From positions 1 through 34,492 of the forward strand of contig JAIXTI010000281.1 of assembly GCA_027484025.1 (NCBI GenBank): 34,492 nt of DNA. Reading direction: 5' to 3'. Numbering within the stretch: position 1 is the stretch's first letter; every line of letters begins with the position of its first letter. A program made the translations under genes and the position numbers. Below the pieces are notes generated by a model. That model was given only the letters and a program-made list of their open reading frames with translations. It was not told where the DNA came from and ran no database searches. This document shows, in pieces, positions 33,728 to 34,492 of this stretch. The DNA is from a bacterium. Its GTDB lineage: Bacteria; Gemmatimonadota; Gemmatimonadetes; Gemmatimonadales; Gemmatimonadaceae.

Positions 33728-34492
33728 ATGTTCTTCAAGATGCTCTCCGAGCCCCGCCCCTCGTCCGAACGAGGAAGTTCGAACGGCGCGAGTGGTTCCC
33801 CGGTACTGAAGGCAATTCCTGGTGGTGCGGCGCCGTCAGCGCCCACGGCCCCCGCTGCCAACGCGTCTGCCGACGAAAGCCTCGGGCTCGTGCTCGACGC
33901 GCTGGGCGGCATTCTCACGGCGCTCTCGCGCTATCCCATCGATCTTCCCGATCGGTCCGGCGAAGACATCTCGCGTGAACTCTCGCGCTGGCATCGTCAC
34001 GTCACCCTCGGCTATCCGCTCGAAGAGCACGCGCAAGGGTCGCTCGGCGTCCATGATCGCGACTGGGACGGCGTGGTGCGCACGATCACCGAGCAGCGCC
34101 GCGACGAACACAAGTATGTCGATTCGTCGATCAGCGAGTTGCGTGATGCGCTCTGGGCGTGCGTGGAGACGGTGCACAACGCCGTGAAGGTGGATCAGAC
34201 CACCGACGTCACCACCGAAACGCAGATGGAGCGGGCCAAGGTCGCGCTCAAGCGTATGCAGACCGGCTCGATCAAGTCGGAAGTCGTTGGCGCGGTGCTG
34301 GCCATCGAGGGCGCGTTGCAGACGCGGCGCGAGCAGCAGCAGGAACAGTACGTGAGCCTCGCGACGAAGCTCGATCGGTTGGGTAAGCAGCTGGAAGAGG
34401 CGCGTCGTGAGAGTACGACCGACGTGCTCACCGGGCTGGGCAACCGCAAGTTGTTCGATGTCATGGCGCAGCGCGCGCTGCAGATGTTCTCG
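33728..34492 (+). CDS. GGDEF (diguanylate cyclase) protein, 5' part
   Basis: The frame is open from the ATG at 33728 to the window edge (255 codons), so the gene continues beyond it. The N-terminal 50 residues are a Ser/Pro/Ala-rich disordered stretch. About 55-215 is a helical region (LGLVLDALGGILTALSRYP..., GEDISRELSRWHRHV, VKVALKRMQTGSI) ending in a coiled coil (LATKLDRLGKQLEEARRES). STTDVLTGLGNRKLFD at the end is the start of a GGDEF domain, whose D-x-LTGL-NR motif is the family's N-terminal mark. The active-site GG(D/E)EF itself lies outside the window, so cyclase activity cannot be confirmed. There is no membrane segment so far. The role is likely c-di-GMP synthesis under control of the helical domain. 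Confidence 0.85.
   Translation, partial: MFFKMLSEPRPSSERGSSNGASGSPVLKAIPGGAAPSAPTAPAANASADESLGLVLDALGGILTALSRYPIDLPDRSGEDISRELSRWHRHVTLGYPLEEHAQGSLGVHDRDWDGVVRTITEQRRDEHKYVDSSISELRDALWACVETVHNAVKVDQTTDVTTETQMERAKVALKRMQTGSIKSEVVGAVLAIEGALQTRREQQQEQYVSLATKLDRLGKQLEEARRESTTDVLTGLGNRKLFDVMAQRALQMFS

Overview
The window is chromosomal DNA from a GC-rich, Gram-negative-type bacterium. It encodes a TonB-dependent outer-membrane receptor, several secreted proteins with 'AQ'-type signal-peptide ends, and a methyl-accepting chemotaxis protein. Gene content and style fit Gemmatimonadota (Gemmatimonas-like). That placement is an inference from protein character, because no rRNA or other marker gene lies here. 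About 22 protein genes are densely packed on both strands. I see no tRNA, rRNA, CRISPR array, transposase or phage gene.

Layout. 1-3782: the 3' end of an unrecognised protein, an HI0933-family flavoprotein (-) and a DHA2-type MFS transporter (+). 3782-5440: a DnaQ-like exonuclease (-) and a thioredoxin fused to a YtxJ/bacilliredoxin-like domain (+), whose start codons are only 12 bp apart. 5460-7999: a membrane hybrid histidine kinase (-) and a single-domain response regulator (+). 8031-12177: a secreted M1 metallopeptidase and a chemotaxis receptor. 12373-15994: a translationally coupled ATP-grasp ligase and luciferase-like monooxygenase, then a secreted amidase. 16144-21418: a PAS hybrid kinase overlapping a CheB-CheR-PAS fusion. 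21452-24894: ArgJ, an orphan winged-helix protein and an MBL-fold/double-rhodanese sulfur enzyme. 25042-29473: a pilin-like membrane protein, a TonB-dependent receptor, a secreted barrel-like protein and a small hypothetical. 29730-34492: an SppA-type S49 peptidase, an acyl-CoA dehydrogenase and the start of a GGDEF protein.

The most unusual structure is a family of three very long imperfect inverted repeats (217-235 bp, arms of about 100 bp) at 534-765, 3548-3782 and 29481-29697. Each fills the gap between two convergent genes. Every convergent gap longer than about 35 bp in the window is filled by one, and no tandem or divergent gap contains one. The two arms within a copy share sequence variants that differ between copies, so pairing is being maintained or copied. 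The elements abut or overlap neighbouring stop codons and create spurious ORFs with a recognisable peptide. I know of no name for this family.

A second theme is transcription starts. Several genes have no Shine-Dalgarno sequence but carry a TANNNT-type -10 box exactly 6-7 bases before the start codon, which suggests leaderless mRNAs. Functionally the window is rich in signalling (two hybrid kinases, a receiver, CheB-CheR, a receptor, GGDEF) and in thiol/sulfur redox (Trx-YtxJ, MBL-rhodanese).
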